From Geobacter sp. UBA5730 (GTDB lineage: Bacteria; Desulfobacterota; Desulfuromonadia; Geobacterales; Pseudopelobacteraceae), in the NCBI GenBank assembly GCA_002419465.1, contig DIGE01000018.1, positions 50,917 to 114,916 of the forward strand: a stretch of 64,000 nucleotides of DNA. The letters are read 5' to 3'. Below are positions 9,687-19,645 of the stretch, piece by piece. The notes below the pieces were generated by a model. That model worked only from the letters and a program-made list of their open reading frames with translations, made no database searches and was not told where the DNA came from. How positions within the stretch are numbered: position 1 is the first letter of the stretch; the number at the start of each line of letters is the position of its first letter. The translations under genes were made by a program, and so were the position numbers.

Positions 9687-10922
9687 CTAGAAGAACTCCC
9701 GGAACCAGCTCTTCATCCGCCGGCTGGTGGTGCTGAAGATGCTGTCTTCCGACTTGGTGGTGGGAAACTCGCGTGGTCCGACGTTGCGACTGCCGTAGAT
9801 GATCAAACCGACCCCCGTGGAGTAGGCTGGTGAGTTGACCACATCAACCAGTCCCCCGATCTTTTGGGGGAGACCGCGCCGAACCGGCAGGTTGAAGATC
9901 TGCTCCGCCAGCTCCGGCATGCCTTCCAGTATACTTGATCCGCCGGTAATTACAACCCCCGATGCGATGGCATCCTCAAGTCCCGACTTGACAATTTCCC
10001 GGTTGACCAGCGTAAACAACTCCTCAACGCGGGGCCCCAGAATCTCGCACAGCACGTTGCGAGACAGCTCTCTGGGCTTGCGTCCGCCTACGCTGGGCAC
10101 CTCAATCTTCTCATCCTTGCCCACCAGTGCGGCCAGACAGCAGCCCTGGTTGCGCTTGATCTTTTCCGCCTCGGCCATCGGCGTTCTCAATCCTACGGCG
10201 ATGTCATTGGTCAGATGATTGCCGCCCAGAGAGATCACCGAGGTGTACTTAATGGCGCCCTCGGCAAAGATGGCGATATCGGTGGTGCCGCCGCCGATGT
10301 CCACCATGCAGACCCCCAGCTCCTTTTCATCGGGAGACAGCACCGCCTCGGCCGAGGCCAGCTGTTCCAGGACGATGTCGGCCACGTCCAGTCCGGCCCG
10401 GTTGCAGGATTTCACAATATTCTGGGCACTGGTGACCGCGCCGGTGACGATATGCACCTTGGCCTCCAGCCGTACACCGCTCATTCCCAGCGGTTCACGG
10501 ATGCCGTCCTGCTCATCGATAATGAACTCTTGAGGCAGGATATGGATCACCTCGCGGTCCATCGGGATGTTGATCGCCTTGGCGGCGTCAATCACCCTCC
10601 GTACGTCGTCCTGATTGACTTCGCGGTTCTTGATGGCGATGACGCCGTCGGAGTTGATTCCCTTGATATGGCCGCCGGCGATACCGGCGTATACCGACTT
10701 GATCTCGCAACCGGCCATCAGCTCGGCCTCCTCAACCGCCTTCTTGATGGAGGCCACCGTGCTCTCGATATTGATCACCACACCCTTGCGCAGGCCGTTG
10801 GACGGACTGGAGCCGATGCCGACAATCTCGATGCCGTCTTCGGTCACGTTGCCGACAATGGCACAGATCTTGGTTGTGCCGATGTCCAGGCCGACGATCA
10901 GGTTGTCTCTCTTTGCGGACAT
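9687..10922 (-). CDS. ftsA: Cell division actin-like ATPase FtsA
   Basis: 411 residues. The actin-family phosphate-1 loop is LIVGLDIGTTKICAIVG; phosphate-2 is CMVDIGGGTTDIAIF and the adenosine motif is VVITGGSSILEGM. The extreme C-terminus (RRMKSWFREFF) is the amphipathic helix that anchors FtsZ filaments to the membrane. Lies between ftsQ and ftsZ in the usual order. Confidence 0.97.
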   Translation of the reverse strand: MSAKRDNLIVGLDIGTTKICAIVGNVTEDGIEIVGIGSSPSNGLRKGVVINIESTVASIKKAVEEAELMAGCEIKSVYAGIAGGHIKGINSDGVIAIKNREVNQDDVRRVIDAAKAINIPMDREVIHILPQEFIIDEQDGIREPLGMSGVRLEAKVHIVTGAVTSAQNIVKSCNRAGLDVADIVLEQLASAEAVLSPDEKELGVCMVDIGGGTTDIAIFAEGAIKYTSVISLGGNHLTNDIAVGLRTPMAEAEKIKRNQGCCLAALVGKDEKIEVPSVGGRKPRELSRNVLCEILGPRVEELFTLVNREIVKSGLEDAIASGVVITGGSSILEGMPELAEQIFNLPVRRGLPQKIGGLVDVVNSPAYSTGVGLIIYGSRNVGPREFPTTKSEDSIFSTTSRRMKSWFREFF

Positions 10923-10961
10923 TGCATCCCTCCCTTGGGAGCTTGCCAGGCGGCTTCCCGC

Positions 10962-11792
10962 TTAGCTCTTCTTGACGACGATCCGGTCGATGTAATCCAG
11001 ATCGATGTAGTGCAGCCCGGGCTGCTGAGTCATCAGGGTCTGATAAATCCGGGCAAAACGTGCCAGCTTGCCGGAAAAGTCGTCAGTGCCAATCCTGATC
11101 GGCACAGCTGCGGAGGTCGTAAACAGGGTAAATCCGTGGCCCCTATCGTAATGAATCTCAGACACATCCGCAAGGATAAATGAACCATACTGTTGCAACG
11201 CCCCCAGCAGCTCGCAGGCACTTTTGAGCGCCTCGCGGGTACCTGCCGGGTCGGCGGCCAGCGCATCTTCACTCAACCCCGTAACCACCGGAAGATCCAG
11301 GGTGTCACCAAAGCTGAGCGGTTTAAACGGCTCGCCCTGATTATCAAGATAGTACAGCAGTCCCAGGTTGACCACTGCCACCGGCTGCCGTTCAGTGATG
11401 CTGACCGCCAGCGTTCCGGGAAAGAAACGCTGCACCCGCACCGAGGCGACCCAGGGGTTCCGTGCCACCTGCTGGCCGACCGCCTTGAGATGCAGACTGA
11501 GCAGGTTTTGACCCGGCAGCACACCGGTCAGCGTTACAATCTCTTCGCGGGTCAGGCGCTGCACACCACGCACATCCACTTTTTGCACCGGAAAGGGCGT
11601 GGTTTGCATCAGCCCCTTGATAGCCGCAAAGAGCAGCACCACCACCAAAAGCGCCAATCCGTAGCGACTGCCGTAACGAATGATCGGCAGCAGATATTTG
11701 CGCAGGTCCAGCGGCTCTTTCCTGACCTTGGTCCGGTTGCGGGCCACCTTGCGGTTCGGCTTTGCGCCGATATGCCGCAGATCGGTCATCAT
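10962..11792 (-). CDS. ftsQ: Cell division protein FtsQ
   Basis: 276 residues: a basic cytoplasmic N-terminus rich in Lys/Arg, one membrane segment (about residues 38-58, LALLVVVLLFAAI), then the POTRA domain (FPVQKVDVRGVQRLTREEI) and the FtsQ beta domain. It bridges early and late divisome proteins. Start overlaps the ddl stop by four bases. Confidence 0.93.
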   Translation of the reverse strand: MMTDLRHIGAKPNRKVARNRTKVRKEPLDLRKYLLPIIRYGSRYGLALLVVVLLFAAIKGLMQTTPFPVQKVDVRGVQRLTREEIVTLTGVLPGQNLLSLHLKAVGQQVARNPWVASVRVQRFFPGTLAVSITERQPVAVVNLGLLYYLDNQGEPFKPLSFGDTLDLPVVTGLSEDALAADPAGTREALKSACELLGALQQYGSFILADVSEIHYDRGHGFTLFTTSAAVPIRIGTDDFSGKLARFARIYQTLMTQQPGLHYIDLDYIDRIVVKKS

Positions 11793-12718
11793 ACCGTAGA
11801 GAGCCCTGCCTTGACTGCTGCCGACAGCACAATCCGCTCCACCAGCTGTTCAAAGCCGAGCCCGGCGCCCTTCCGGGCGATCTCCGGCAGCAGCGACAGG
11901 GCGGTCATACCCGGCAGGGTGTTGACCTCCAGCAGATAACAGTCTCCCGATTCTGCGACGAGGAAATCTACCCGGCTGTAGCCGTCGCAGCCCAGGGCCT
12001 GGTGGGCTTTCAGCCCCAGCGACTGCACCTTTTCGTAGCAGGCCGGGTTCAGTCGAGCCGGAAAGATATGTTCTGCCAGACCATCGGTGTATTTAGCCTC
12101 GTAGTCGTAAAACTCCCGTTTGGGGATGATCTCAATGGCCCCGATCGGACGGTCGTCCAGAATCCCCACCTGCACCTCTTGTCCCTTGACATAGCACTCT
12201 ATCAGCGCCATGTCGTCATAGCGAAAGGCCTCATCCAGTGCCGCCTGCAGGCCGTCAGCGTGCTTGACGATCGAAACGCCCACCGAGGAGCCCTCCTGCA
12301 CCGGCTTGACCACAGCCGGCAGGCCAAACAGCAAGCTGTTGGCAGTGATGGACTCGCCGCGCCGCACCGCCAGATAAGGGGTGATGGTCAGACCGGCCGC
12401 GGCAAAGGCCTGTTTGCTGTACAGCTTATGCATCGCCAGGGCGCTGGCCAATACCCCGGAGCCGGTATAGGGAATATCCATCAGCTCAAGCAGACCCTGC
12501 ACACAGCCATCCTCACCGTAGCGCCCGTGCAGGGCGATGAAGGCTACTTCAACCCGTTCCCTGCGCAGTACCCCGGCCAGATCACGTCCCACGTCGATGG
12601 CCACGCTGTCATAGCCTTGCTTGAGCAGCGCCCGATGGACCGCATCGCCGCTTTTCAGCGACACCTCTCGTTCCGCCGAGAGCCCCCCCATCAACACGCC
12701 GATCCGTTTTTTGTTCAT
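11789..12718 (-). CDS. ddl: D-alanine--D-alanine ligase
   Basis: 309 residues, ATP-grasp enzyme making the D-Ala-D-Ala dipeptide for peptidoglycan. N-terminal IGVLMGGLSAEREVSLKSG and HGRYGEDGCVQGLLEL are the substrate and serine-loop motifs; PVVKPVQEGSSVGVSIV and LLEVNTLPGMTALSLLPE are the ATP-grasp and metal-binding segments. Overlaps murB and ftsQ by four bases each, which points to translational coupling. Confidence 0.97.
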   Translation of the reverse strand: MNKKRIGVLMGGLSAEREVSLKSGDAVHRALLKQGYDSVAIDVGRDLAGVLRRERVEVAFIALHGRYGEDGCVQGLLELMDIPYTGSGVLASALAMHKLYSKQAFAAAGLTITPYLAVRRGESITANSLLFGLPAVVKPVQEGSSVGVSIVKHADGLQAALDEAFRYDDMALIECYVKGQEVQVGILDDRPIGAIEIIPKREFYDYEAKYTDGLAEHIFPARLNPACYEKVQSLGLKAHQALGCDGYSRVDFLVAESGDCYLLEVNTLPGMTALSLLPEIARKGAGLGFEQLVERIVLSAAVKAGLSTV

Positions 12719-13593
12719 AATTCCTCTCCCACAATCCTGACCTCTTCCTCCAACAGGATGCCGCTCTGCTCGAGCACTGCCTGTTTCACCCGTGCCGACA
12801 AGCTCAGAAAGTCGGCGGCCGTCGCCTGACCTGCGTTGACCAGAAAGTTGCTATGCACCTCGGATACCAGCGCACCACCCACCCTGACGCCCCGCATTCC
12901 GGCCGCGTCAATCAGCCGCCACGTCGCCTTTCCGGCCGGATTTTTAAAAAAGGAACCGGCACTGGGGAAGCCGACAGTATGCTTGGAGCGCCGCAGCTCC
13001 AGATCCTTGCGGATCTCCTGTTCAGTAAGCTCCGGGTCCCGCGGTTCCAGGTGCAGGGTAGCCGACAGCACCAGGTCGCCCGGCTGTAGATCAAGCCGCC
13101 GGTAGCCATACGCAAGCTGGTCAATACAATACTCGGCAACATTGCCTTCCCGCAGCAGCGTCATGCAGGCGGTCCGTTCCAGAATTCCTTCGCCGTAAGC
13201 ACCGGCGTTCATCCTGATGGCCCCGCCGATGGTGCCGGGAATTCCGGCGATAAAGCCGATGCCGCCCAACCCGCGTTGCTGCGCAAAGCGCACCACTTCC
13301 AGGTTTTCAGCACCTGCTTCAGCCCGTATTTGGTCAGCGTTAAGCGCCTCAACCCGGTTGAAACGTTCCAGCGATATCACCGCACCGCGTATGCCGCCGT
13401 CCCGCACCAGCAGGTTATAGCCACGACCGATGGCCAACCAGGGTACCTGCTGCTGCGCCAGCTGCGTCACCAGTAGTTGCAGGTCGTCCACATCCTGCGG
13501 CACGGCATACAGGTCGGCCGGTCCACCCACCTTGAGCGAGGTGTGACGGCTCATCGGTTCGTTGCGCAGCAACGTACCTCGTATGCTGATCAC
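12715..13593 (-). CDS. murB: UDP-N-acetylenolpyruvoylglucosamine reductase
   Basis: 292 residues, starting at a GTG. FAD-binding motifs SLKVGGPADLYA and FIAGIPGTIGGAIRMNAGAYG are clear, and the catalytic serine lies in AGSFFKNP. It reduces the enolpyruvyl group to give UDP-MurNAc. The short form lacking the Tyr-loop insertion (type II) fits the length. Confidence 0.96.
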   Translation of the reverse strand: MISIRGTLLRNEPMSRHTSLKVGGPADLYAVPQDVDDLQLLVTQLAQQQVPWLAIGRGYNLLVRDGGIRGAVISLERFNRVEALNADQIRAEAGAENLEVVRFAQQRGLGGIGFIAGIPGTIGGAIRMNAGAYGEGILERTACMTLLREGNVAEYCIDQLAYGYRRLDLQPGDLVLSATLHLEPRDPELTEQEIRKDLELRRSKHTVGFPSAGSFFKNPAGKATWRLIDAAGMRGVRVGGALVSEVHSNFLVNAGQATAADFLSLSARVKQAVLEQSGILLEEEVRIVGEEL

Positions 13594-13605
13594 CTGCAGG
13601 TCCAG

Positions 13606-14979
13606 TTACCCCTCCAGTATCTTGACCAGGGCTTCGCCCTGCTGCCAGATATTGCCGGCACCGAGGGTGATGACGATGTCGCCCTCTTTGACCACCCCGG
13701 CCAGATGTTCGGGGATCAGCTCCCGGTCACCGATCCAGGTGACCTCCTTCTGGCCGTGACGCCGGATCTCAGCGGCCAGCCGTTCGGCAGTGGCACCCTC
13801 AATCGGGTGTTCGCCTGCCGCATAGACGTCGGTCAGCACCAGCAGGTCGGCGTCGTAAAAAGCGGTCACAAAGTCATCGAACAGCTCATGGGTACGGCTG
13901 TAACGGTGAGGCTGGAACGCTGCCACGATCCGCCGCTCCGGCCAGCCCTGGCGGGCCGCCGCCAGGGTGGCCTTGATCTCGGCCGGGTGGTGTCCGTAAT
14001 CGTCTACAACCATGACCCCCTTGGGTTGTCCCTTGACCGTGAAACGCCGCCCCACGCCGCTGAAGGCGGCAAAGCCTTCCTGGATGGCGGCAAACGGGAT
14101 ATCCAGCTCCATGGCTACCGCGATGCAGGCCATGGCGTTCAGCACATTGTGGGAACCCGGCATCGGGAAGGATACCTCACCCAGCCGATATCCCTTGTAG
14201 TGAGCCACAAAAGAGGTAGTGAAACCGTCGTGTTTGACATGGGTAGCGCGGATATCGGCCTGTGCCGAAAGGCCATAGGTCATATAACGTTTCTTGACCC
14301 TCGGCAGGATCTCGCGGATGTTCTGATCATCCAGACAGAGTATCGCCAGGCCGTAGAACGGCACCTTGTTGATAAACTCCACAAAGGTGTCCTTGATCTC
14401 TTCAATGCCGGAGTAGTGATCCAGGTGGTCGGCGTCGATATTGGTGACCACTGCAATGGTGGGGGAGAGCACCAGAAATGAGCCGTCCGACTCATCCGCC
14501 TCTGCCACCAGAAACTTGCCCTGACCCAGCCTGGCGTTGGTGCCGATGGCGTTCAGCTTGCCGCCGATCACGATGGTGGGGTCAATCCCGGCATGACCCA
14601 AAATTGACGCCGCCATCGAGGTGGTGGTGGTCTTGCCATGGGTGCCGGCAATGGCGATGCCGTACTTCATCCGCATCAATTCCGCCAGCATCTCCGCCCG
14701 CGGGATCACCGGCACATGCAACCGGCGCGCCTCCACCACCTCCGGGTTGTCGTCATGCACTGCTGAAGAGATCACCACCACATCGACACTTTTGAGGTTT
14801 TCCGCCTGATGGCCGACAGCGATTTCGGCTCCCAGCCCCGCCAGACGTTCGGTGGTTTCAGAACCGCGCAGATCGGAGCCGGACACCTTGTAGCCCAGGT
14901 TCAGCAGCACCTCGGCAATACCGCTCATGCCGATGCCGCCAATGCCAACGAAGTGAATCTTCTCTATCTTTCCGTACAT
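13606..14979 (-). CDS. murC: UDP-N-acetylmuramate--L-alanine ligase
   Basis: 457 residues. N-terminal HFVGIGGIGMSGIAEVL binds the UDP substrate, GTHGKTTTTSMAA is the ATP loop, and DDYGHHPAEIKATL and FQPHRYSRT are C-terminal family motifs. Adds L-Ala to UDP-MurNAc, the first cytosolic step of stem peptide assembly. Sits between murG and murB. Confidence 0.97.
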   Translation of the reverse strand: MYGKIEKIHFVGIGGIGMSGIAEVLLNLGYKVSGSDLRGSETTERLAGLGAEIAVGHQAENLKSVDVVVISSAVHDDNPEVVEARRLHVPVIPRAEMLAELMRMKYGIAIAGTHGKTTTTSMAASILGHAGIDPTIVIGGKLNAIGTNARLGQGKFLVAEADESDGSFLVLSPTIAVVTNIDADHLDHYSGIEEIKDTFVEFINKVPFYGLAILCLDDQNIREILPRVKKRYMTYGLSAQADIRATHVKHDGFTTSFVAHYKGYRLGEVSFPMPGSHNVLNAMACIAVAMELDIPFAAIQEGFAAFSGVGRRFTVKGQPKGVMVVDDYGHHPAEIKATLAAARQGWPERRIVAAFQPHRYSRTHELFDDFVTAFYDADLLVLTDVYAAGEHPIEGATAERLAAEIRRHGQKEVTWIGDRELIPEHLAGVVKEGDIVITLGAGNIWQQGEALVKILEG

Positions 14980-14982
14980 GGG

Positions 14983-16077
14983 CTACCTCGCTCTGACCAC
15001 CTTCAGCATCTCATCCACAATCACCTTGGCCGCGTCCAGCCGGGCCAGTCCGGCCGCATTGCGACGTATCCGCTGCAACTCCTCGGGATTATCCATCAGA
15101 CGTGCAATGGCGCCGGACAATCCCTGGCCGCTGATCTCCCGCTCCAGCAGCAGTTCACAGGCACCCTTTTTCAACAGTGCCTCGGCGTTCTTACGCTGGT
15201 GATCATCGGTGGCATGGGGAAACGGTACAAACAGACAGGCCTTGCCCAACGCCGTCACCTCGGCGATGGTGGTGGCGCCAGCCCGGCAGATGATCAGATC
15301 TGCCTGCTGATACTGCTGTGCCATATCGTCGATAAACGGGCGCACCTGCGCCTCGATCCCGGCGGCCCGGTAGGCCTCGCACACCTGACCGTAATCCTGC
15401 TCACCAGTCTGGTGCATAATCTCCAAACGCTGTTGATAACGGGCATCCAGTTGAGCTACTGCCTGTGGCACGGCCACGTTTAAGGCATGGGCGCCCTGGC
15501 TGCCGCCAAAAATGAACAGTTTGAACCGGTCTGACGGCGCTGCCGCCTCATCTTGTCGTCCAAGTCCTTCGAGAATCTGCTGCCGCAGCGGGTTGCCGGT
15601 CAGCAGGGTCTTCGGGACAGGAAAAAACTTCGCCGATTCCTCCAAGGAGATGAACACCCGGTTCGCCACCCGCGCCAGCACCTTGTTTGACATGCCGGGC
15701 AGGGCATTTTGCTCGTGGATGAACCGGGGAACCTCCATACCGCGGGCTGCCATAACCATCGGCAGAGAGGCGTAGCCGCCCACGCCCATTACCAGGTCAG
15801 GCTGCCAGCTTTGCAGGACCTTGCGGGATTGAGAGTAGCCGTAGAGCAGCATGGCTGCCCCTTTCAGTTTTGCCAGACTCCCCTTGCCCTTGATACCGGC
15901 GGCCGAAATCAACTCCAGCTGGTAGCCCAGACGAGGGATGGTACGGGCCTCGATGCCCTGGGCACTGCCCACGAACAGCACCTGATTGGCCGGATCCCTG
16001 GCCAGAAACTCTTCCGCCACGGCGATACCGGGAAACAGGTGACCGCCGGTGCCGCCACCGGCAATGATCAACCTCAT
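14983..16077 (-). CDS. murG: Lipid II synthase MurG (GlcNAc transferase)
   Basis: 364 residues, GT-B glycosyltransferase. The N-terminal IIAGGGTGGHLFPGIAVAEEF loop and the C-terminal donor site (ICRAGATTIAEVTALGKACLFVP) are both intact. It transfers GlcNAc to lipid I at the inner face of the membrane. Start overlaps the ftsW stop (ATGA). Confidence 0.97.
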   Translation of the reverse strand: MRLIIAGGGTGGHLFPGIAVAEEFLARDPANQVLFVGSAQGIEARTIPRLGYQLELISAAGIKGKGSLAKLKGAAMLLYGYSQSRKVLQSWQPDLVMGVGGYASLPMVMAARGMEVPRFIHEQNALPGMSNKVLARVANRVFISLEESAKFFPVPKTLLTGNPLRQQILEGLGRQDEAAAPSDRFKLFIFGGSQGAHALNVAVPQAVAQLDARYQQRLEIMHQTGEQDYGQVCEAYRAAGIEAQVRPFIDDMAQQYQQADLIICRAGATTIAEVTALGKACLFVPFPHATDDHQRKNAEALLKKGACELLLEREISGQGLSGAIARLMDNPEELQRIRRNAAGLARLDAAKVIVDEMLKVVRAR

Positions 16078-17216
16078 GATGCGGCTCCTTCCGTAATCGG
16101 CGTCAGCTTCAGCCCTGATGAGATGTTCAGCAGAATGCCCACCGCCAGCAGGCTGATCAACAATGAGCTTCCGCCGTAACTGATAAACGGCAGCGCCAGT
16201 CCCTTGGTAGGCAGCAGTCCGGTCACCACCCCCATGTTGACCACCGCCTCAATGGCGAACAGCACTGCAATCCCCAGCGCCAGAAACCGTCCAAACGGGT
16301 CTCTGGCTGCCAGGGCTATCCGCATCGCGCGCTGGATCAGAATAAAAAACATTCCCACGATCACCAGCACCCCCACAAAGCCCAGCTCTTCACCAACCAC
16401 TGACAGGATAAAATCGGTGTGGGCTTCAGGCAGGTAAAACAGTTTCTGCTTGCCCTCGCCCAGCCCCTGTCCGAACAGACCACCGGCCCCAAAAGCGTAC
16501 TTGGACTGGATAATCTGCCAGCCGATGCCGGTGGGGTCCTGCTCCGGGTTCATAAAGGCCTTGATCCTGCGCAGTCGGTAGGCCGAGTGAAAGATCAGAT
16601 AGGCTACAATCGGCGCCGCCATCATCGCCGTGCCCAACAAAAAAACCAGCCGGGTACCAGCCGCAAACAGCATCAGCACCGTGACCGCCGCCAGGGTCAG
16701 GGCTGCACCCAGGTCGGGCTGTTTCAGAATCAGCAGCAACATGATGGTCAGCACCACCATGTAGGGCAGGAAACCGTACGAAAGCGACTTGATCTTGTCG
16801 CACTTCTTCTCCAGCGAATAGGCCATGTAGAGAATCAGCGCGATCTTGGCAAATTCTGATGGCTGCAGATTGAATCCGGGCAGTCGTATCCAGCGGGAGG
16901 CCCCCTTGACCTTGGCGCCGATTTCCGGGATCAAGACCAGCACCAGCAGCGCCAGACAAACCAGCAGGGCCGGCACGGCCAGCTTGCGCCAGTGGTGGTA
17001 ATCCACCCGCATGACCACTGCCGCGATGCTGAACCCCACCAGTGCAAACAGCCCCTGACGTTTGAGAAAATACGCGCCGTCGTGAAAGTTCTTCGCAGCC
17101 ATCACCGATGATGCCGAATAGACCATCACGATGCCGAAGGAGGTGAGGGCCACCACCATCAGCAACAACACCAGATCGTAATCTGCCAGCCGGAACTGGC
17201 TTTTACCTTCGGCCAT
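16074..17216 (-). CDS. ftsW: SEDS peptidoglycan glycosyltransferase FtsW
   Basis: 380 residues with about ten hydrophobic segments. SEDS motifs include GASRWIRLPGFNLQPSEFAK, the HTDFILSVVGEELGFVG segment, and the C-terminal PTKGLALPFISYGGSS. It polymerises septal glycan together with the FtsI encoded a few genes upstream. Start abuts murD. Confidence 0.96.
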   Translation of the reverse strand: MAEGKSQFRLADYDLVLLLMVVALTSFGIVMVYSASSVMAAKNFHDGAYFLKRQGLFALVGFSIAAVVMRVDYHHWRKLAVPALLVCLALLVLVLIPEIGAKVKGASRWIRLPGFNLQPSEFAKIALILYMAYSLEKKCDKIKSLSYGFLPYMVVLTIMLLLILKQPDLGAALTLAAVTVLMLFAAGTRLVFLLGTAMMAAPIVAYLIFHSAYRLRRIKAFMNPEQDPTGIGWQIIQSKYAFGAGGLFGQGLGEGKQKLFYLPEAHTDFILSVVGEELGFVGVLVIVGMFFILIQRAMRIALAARDPFGRFLALGIAVLFAIEAVVNMGVVTGLLPTKGLALPFISYGGSSLLISLLAVGILLNISSGLKLTPITEGAAS

Positions 17217-18556
17217 CAGAGCTCCCTGACCGCTGTGATGAAACGTTGCGCCCGCTCCTCGTAATCCTTGAACATGTCAAAACTCGAACAGGCCGGCGAC
17301 AGCAGCACCACCCCGCCCGGACCGGTCAATTCAGCGGCCAGATGCACCGCCTGTTCCAGGCTGTCGGCTCGCCGGGTATCGGTCAGGCCGCCCAGCTCCT
17401 GCCGCATCCGCTCACTGGCCTCGCCGATCAACAGCAGATGCCTGACCCGCTGCTTGACCAACGGCGCCAACGGCGCGTAGGCGCCGCCCTTATCCTTGCC
17501 GCCGGCAATCAGGGTGATATCCTGAAAACTCTCCAACGCCTTGGCAACACTGCCCACGTTGGTGGCTTTGCTGTCCTCGTAGTAGCTGACGCCGTTCACC
17601 TCACGCACAAACTCCATTCGATGGTGCAACGAGCTGAATCGTTCCAGCAGCGCCTGGCTTTTGGCCTGATCGCATCCCAGCAGCAGCCCGCACGCCAGTG
17701 CCGCCATGATGTTTTCCAGATTATGGACACCCTGCAACTTGAAACCAGCCACCGGAAAGCGCAGCTCCTGTCCCTGATGGCGGTAAATGATCTCACTCCC
17801 CAGAAAAAAAATCCCTTCCTCCAGCGCCTGGCTGCGACTGAACGGAAACAGCTGCGCCCGCAGGCTACGGGCAGCCTGCCAGACCAGTTCGTCATCCCGG
17901 TTGACCACCGCAAAATCGCTGGCGATCTGATTTTCAAAAATGCGCAGCTTGGCGTTGATATAGTCTTGATAGCTGGCGTAACGGTCCAGGTGATCCTCGC
18001 TCAGGTTCAGCAAAGCCGCCACCGTTGGCCGGAAAGCCGTAATCCATTCCAGTTGAAAGGAACTGATTTCGGCCACCACCACATCCACCGCATTTCCGCT
18101 GGTGGGCAGGTCGATCAGCGGGTCGCCGATGTTGCCGCCGATGTAGGTTGCAAAGCCGCTGGCCTTGAACAGCTCACCGGCCAGGGTAGTGGTAGTGGTC
18201 TTGCCGTTGGTGCCGGTGATCGCGACCAGGGGAGCGCTGATAAAGTGGCTGGCCAGTTCTACCTCGCTGACAATCTTCACCCCTTTGGCCTTGGCAGCCA
18301 TTAGCAACGGGTGCTCCTGTGGCACGCCGGGCGACACCACCACCAGATCGGCATTCAAAAAATCTGCTGCATCGTGGTGTTCCACAACAAAACGGATGCC
18401 AGTGTCAGCCAGTTCCCGCATTACGCCGGCCAGCGCCTGCTGATCCCGCAGATCGGTTGCCGTTACCTGCGCGCCCCGGCTTGCCAGAAAACGGGCACAG
18501 GCCACGCCGGTCTTGGCGAGGCCCATGACGGTGATCTTTTTTGTTTTCAGGTCCAT
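17216..18556 (-). CDS. murD: UDP-N-acetylmuramoylalanine--D-glutamate ligase
   Basis: 446 residues. The ATP loop is ITGTNGKTTTTTLAGELF, followed by the NLSEDHLDRY motif; the C-terminal DKGGAYAPL and LLSPACSSFDMFKDYEERA motifs are typical of MurD. Adds D-Glu to UDP-MurNAc-L-Ala. One base separates it from mraY. Confidence 0.97.
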   Translation of the reverse strand: MDLKTKKITVMGLAKTGVACARFLASRGAQVTATDLRDQQALAGVMRELADTGIRFVVEHHDAADFLNADLVVVSPGVPQEHPLLMAAKAKGVKIVSEVELASHFISAPLVAITGTNGKTTTTTLAGELFKASGFATYIGGNIGDPLIDLPTSGNAVDVVVAEISSFQLEWITAFRPTVAALLNLSEDHLDRYASYQDYINAKLRIFENQIASDFAVVNRDDELVWQAARSLRAQLFPFSRSQALEEGIFFLGSEIIYRHQGQELRFPVAGFKLQGVHNLENIMAALACGLLLGCDQAKSQALLERFSSLHHRMEFVREVNGVSYYEDSKATNVGSVAKALESFQDITLIAGGKDKGGAYAPLAPLVKQRVRHLLLIGEASERMRQELGGLTDTRRADSLEQAVHLAAELTGPGGVVLLSPACSSFDMFKDYEERAQRFITAVREL

Positions 18557-18557
18557 G

Positions 18558-19634
18558 TCAGCGCATCTTCAAGGTTGATATGGCCACCAGGGCCAGGATA
18601 ATGGTGATGATCCAGAACCGGACTATAATCTTCGGCTCCGCCACCCCCTTCAACTCAAAGTGATGATGAATCGGCGCCATGCGGAAGATCCGCTTGCCCC
18701 GGTACTTGTACGATCCCACCTGGAAGATCACCGAGAGCGCCTCAACCACAAAGATCCCCCCCACGATCACCAGCAGAATCTCCTGTTTGGTCAGCACGGC
18801 GATGGTACCCAGGGTACCCCCCAGGGAGAGCGACCCCACATCGCCCATGAACACCTCGGCCGGATAGGAATTGAACCAGAGGAAGCCCAGCCCGGCCCCC
18901 ACCATGGCGCCGCAGATCACGGCCAGTTCGCCTGCTCCAACCACCCGGGGGATCTGCAGATAAGCCGAGAGGGTGGCATGGCCGGCGATGTAGGCGAACA
19001 GCATATAGGTGGCGGCATTGATCGCCACCGGGCCAATGGCCAGACCGTCCAGGCCGTCGGTCAGATTGACGGCGTTGCTGGCCCCCACGATCACGATGGC
19101 TGCAAACGGTATGAACAGAATCCCCAGGTCGGGGTGAAAATTCTTAAAAAACGGGACATACAACTGCTCGTTGAAGCCGGGATACTGGTAGAGAAACACC
19201 GCTACGCTGCTGGCCAGCAGCACCTGCCAGAACATCTTCTGTCGAGCCGAAAGCCCCTTGGAATTTTTCTCGACCACCTTTTTGTAATCATCCACAAACC
19301 CGATCAGACCATAGCCAACGATGATGAACAGGGTGATCCAGACATAGAGGTTGGACAGGTCAGCCCACAACAGCGTCGGCAGGATAATGGCGGCCAGAAT
19401 CATCACCCCGCCCATGGTGGGGGTGCCCTGTTTCTGCAGGTGGGATTCCGGGCCGTCGGTGCGGATCACCTGCCGCGCCTGCAGCCCCTCCAGCTTGCGG
19501 ATGATCCAGGGGCCCAGCACAAAGCAGACCACCAGCGCCGTAATCATGGCGTAGATGCTTCGAAAGGTCAGGTACTTGAAGATGTTGAGGATCTTCATAT
19601 TGCTGGCCAATGGATAAAACAGGTGATAGAGCAT
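18558..19634 (-). CDS. mraY: Phospho-MurNAc-pentapeptide transferase
   Basis: 358 residues, about ten membrane segments. Signature motifs are FVDDYKKVVEKNSKGLSARQK (catalytic Asp pair region), NAVNLTDGLDGLAIGP, FMGDVGSL and the late MAPIHHHFELKG. It forms lipid I from UDP-MurNAc-pentapeptide and undecaprenyl phosphate. Confidence 0.98.
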   Translation of the reverse strand: MLYHLFYPLASNMKILNIFKYLTFRSIYAMITALVVCFVLGPWIIRKLEGLQARQVIRTDGPESHLQKQGTPTMGGVMILAAIILPTLLWADLSNLYVWITLFIIVGYGLIGFVDDYKKVVEKNSKGLSARQKMFWQVLLASSVAVFLYQYPGFNEQLYVPFFKNFHPDLGILFIPFAAIVIVGASNAVNLTDGLDGLAIGPVAINAATYMLFAYIAGHATLSAYLQIPRVVGAGELAVICGAMVGAGLGFLWFNSYPAEVFMGDVGSLSLGGTLGTIAVLTKQEILLVIVGGIFVVEALSVIFQVGSYKYRGKRIFRMAPIHHHFELKGVAEPKIIVRFWIITIILALVAISTLKMR

Positions 19635-19645
19635 CCTTCGTTCTC